From contig UNRJ01000001.1 in NCBI GenBank assembly GCA_900537125.1, positions 1-64,000 on the forward strand: a stretch of DNA of 64,000 nucleotides, read 5' to 3'. Of the stretch, positions 63,149 to 64,000 are shown in pieces. A program made the translations under genes and the position numbers. Within the stretch, counting starts at the first letter, position 1, and each line of letters starts with the position of its first letter. The stretch is from Rhodobacteraceae bacterium Alg238-R152. Its GTDB lineage: Bacteria > Pseudomonadota > Alphaproteobacteria > Rhodobacterales > Rhodobacteraceae. The notes under the pieces are model-generated. The model saw only the letters and a program-made list of their open reading frames with translations. It was not told the origin of the DNA and searched no databases.

Positions 63149-63735
63149 TGGTTGATTTGGCAATCGGCTGCCGATGTGGGCAGTTTGGTGCAAAAGTAAA
63201 GAATGTGAGCCCGAAAACGGGCTCACATGTGCAATGTTACTGTAAAGATTGTCAGGCAGGCGCACATGCGCTGGGCGCGGAAGACACGTTGATGCCGCGG
63301 GGCGGCTCTGACATCTATCAGACCATTCCGGCAAATTTGGCAATCACCAAAGGACAAGAGCATTTGTCCTGTCTGCGGTTGTCTCCTAAGGGGCTGATGC
63401 GGTGGTATGCGAGTTGTTGTGACACGCCGCTGTTCAACACGCTGGGCGGCACCAAGCTGGCCTTTGTCGGCGTGTCAGTGCCCGCAATGCGGGGCGACGG
63501 GATCGAAAAGGCCATCGGCAAGGTGATTGCGGTGGTGCATACCAAAGATGCGCCATTTGGTACGGAGCCTCTCAAAGACTATGGATTCAACAAGGCGGGC
63601 TTCAATGTGCTGGCGCGGCATTTTGGAGCGTTGATGCGCGGCCAAGTAAAGGACAATCCTTTGTTTGATGATGGGGCACCCGTCGTGGAGCCGCGCGTGT
63701 TGAGCAAAGCGGAACGCAAGGCCGCGACGCCATAA
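63148..63735 (+). CDS. DUF6151-like cysteine-rich protein
   Basis: It is a 195-residue protein with cysteine pairs that look zinc-binding: CRCGQFGAKV near the N-terminus, VQCYCKDCQAG, and YASCCDTPLFN. The pattern resembles GFA/CENP-V-type proteins (DUF6151), whose substrate is unknown. It overlaps the glutamate dehydrogenase stop by one base, so it is coupled to it. The C-terminus SKAERKAATP is polar. The function is not recognised. Confidence 0.7.
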   Translation: MVDLAIGCRCGQFGAKVKNVSPKTGSHVQCYCKDCQAGAHALGAEDTLMPRGGSDIYQTIPANLAITKGQEHLSCLRLSPKGLMRWYASCCDTPLFNTLGGTKLAFVGVSVPAMRGDGIEKAIGKVIAVVHTKDAPFGTEPLKDYGFNKAGFNVLARHFGALMRGQVKDNPLFDDGAPVVEPRVLSKAERKAATP

Positions 63736-63813
63736 ATCTGTGATTCTACTGATGTGAGAGGCAGGCCGCATTTCAAGAATGCAGCGCATGGGCACTTGTC
63801 TTTAAAGCGAAGT

Positions 63814-63826
63814 TTGACACTGTCAA
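63814..63826. promoter_or_regulatory. Palindrome in the promoter of the next gene
   Basis: TTGACA-C-TGTCAA is a perfect inverted repeat 76 bases before the next start; its left arm can also serve as a -35 element. No obvious regulator is encoded next to it. Confidence 0.4.
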
Positions 63827-63901
63827 GTTGCCCCTTTAAGTAGTCTTTGTGCATGGCAGGTTTTGTGTCTGCCAACCAATTTTGAACAAAGGACACTACT
63901 G

Positions 63902-64000
63902 ATGAAATATCTCATGTCGCTTGCCGCAATTGGTGCAGGGCTTGGCACGCAAGCGATGGCGCAGTCTCCGGAGGGTTGGGTGTTTCAGGTGGAGAGTGCC
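63902..64000 (+). CDS. N-terminal part of a secreted protein, cut by the window end
   Basis: AGGA lies nine bases before the ATG. The frame encodes a signal peptide MKYLMSLAAIGAGLGTQAMA followed by QSPEGWVFQVESA. It is open to the end of the window. The family cannot be recognised from 33 residues. Confidence 0.6.
   Translation, partial: MKYLMSLAAIGAGLGTQAMAQSPEGWVFQVESA

Noticed and set aside
63579..63896. Minus-strand frame covering the end of the DUF6151-like gene and the next promoter
   Set aside because: It is antisense to a supported gene and spans a promoter palindrome, with no family features.
1..64000. CRISPR arrays, rRNA, prophage genes, complete toxin-antitoxin modules
   Set aside because: No evenly spaced direct repeats, conserved rRNA stretches, phage structural genes or paired toxin/antitoxin genes were recognised on reading both strands.

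Overview
The window looks like chromosome of a marine alphaproteobacterium of the order Rhodobacterales (Roseobacter group). This rests on a HemA of exactly the Rhodobacter type (407 residues) behind an Fnr box, the ispG/RodZ-like and AmiC/PBP1A gene sets, Tad-type pilus proteins, FCD-type GntR regulators and codon use. No tool was run, so family calls come from reading motifs.

Layout. 1-2835: right end of an IS3-family element that has cut off the start of a HAD-type gene carrying C-terminal SH3-like repeats. 2912-6298: NitT/TauT-type ABC importer with its own GntR regulator. 6439-10669: an orphan group made of a TPR/acyltransferase-like protein, a cytochrome P450 and a radical SAM/SPASM-like protein, the most likely place for undescribed chemistry. 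11025-14099: a single-domain globin, and an acetaldehyde-type dehydrogenase with an AcoR-like regulator that lacks the AAA+ domain. 14291-27524: a large hydroxyproline island. It holds a polar amino acid ABC importer, 4-hydroxyproline epimerase, a D-hydroxyproline dehydrogenase, a deaminase and 2-oxoglutarate semialdehyde dehydrogenase for the 4-hydroxy isomers. It also holds cis- and trans-3-hydroxyproline dehydratases plus a pyrroline-2-carboxylate reductase for the 3-hydroxy isomers, an M24 peptidase, and an FCD regulator whose probable operator recurs five times.

27548-33872: sugar-phosphatase-like HAD, small lipoprotein, two tandem tRNA-Asp genes followed by a decayed DUF1963-like stretch, an M20 dipeptidase and hemA. 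33983-41402: RodZ-like protein, ispG, DsbA-like and M48/TPR envelope proteins, an aminotransferase and a cell-wall amidase. 41505-44679: an inserted-looking set (Nudix, FkbM methyltransferase, GST, MarR and a membrane-anchored isochorismatase-like protein). 44819-49957: PBP1A, then a secreted sensor-like protein coupled to a chemoreceptor across an attenuator-like hairpin. 50079-58339: a 51-residue membrane protein, metG, MFS exporter, SDR/TetR pair, ImuA-like protein, ureohydrolase, aldo/keto reductase and a small membrane protein. 58379-61389: three TadE/TadG-type proteins. 61718-64000: glutamate dehydrogenase, a DUF6151-like protein and the start of a secreted protein.

No rRNA, CRISPR array, phage or complete mobile element was seen. 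Intergenic terminators are abundant and clear, and two dispersed intergenic repeat families occur twice each.
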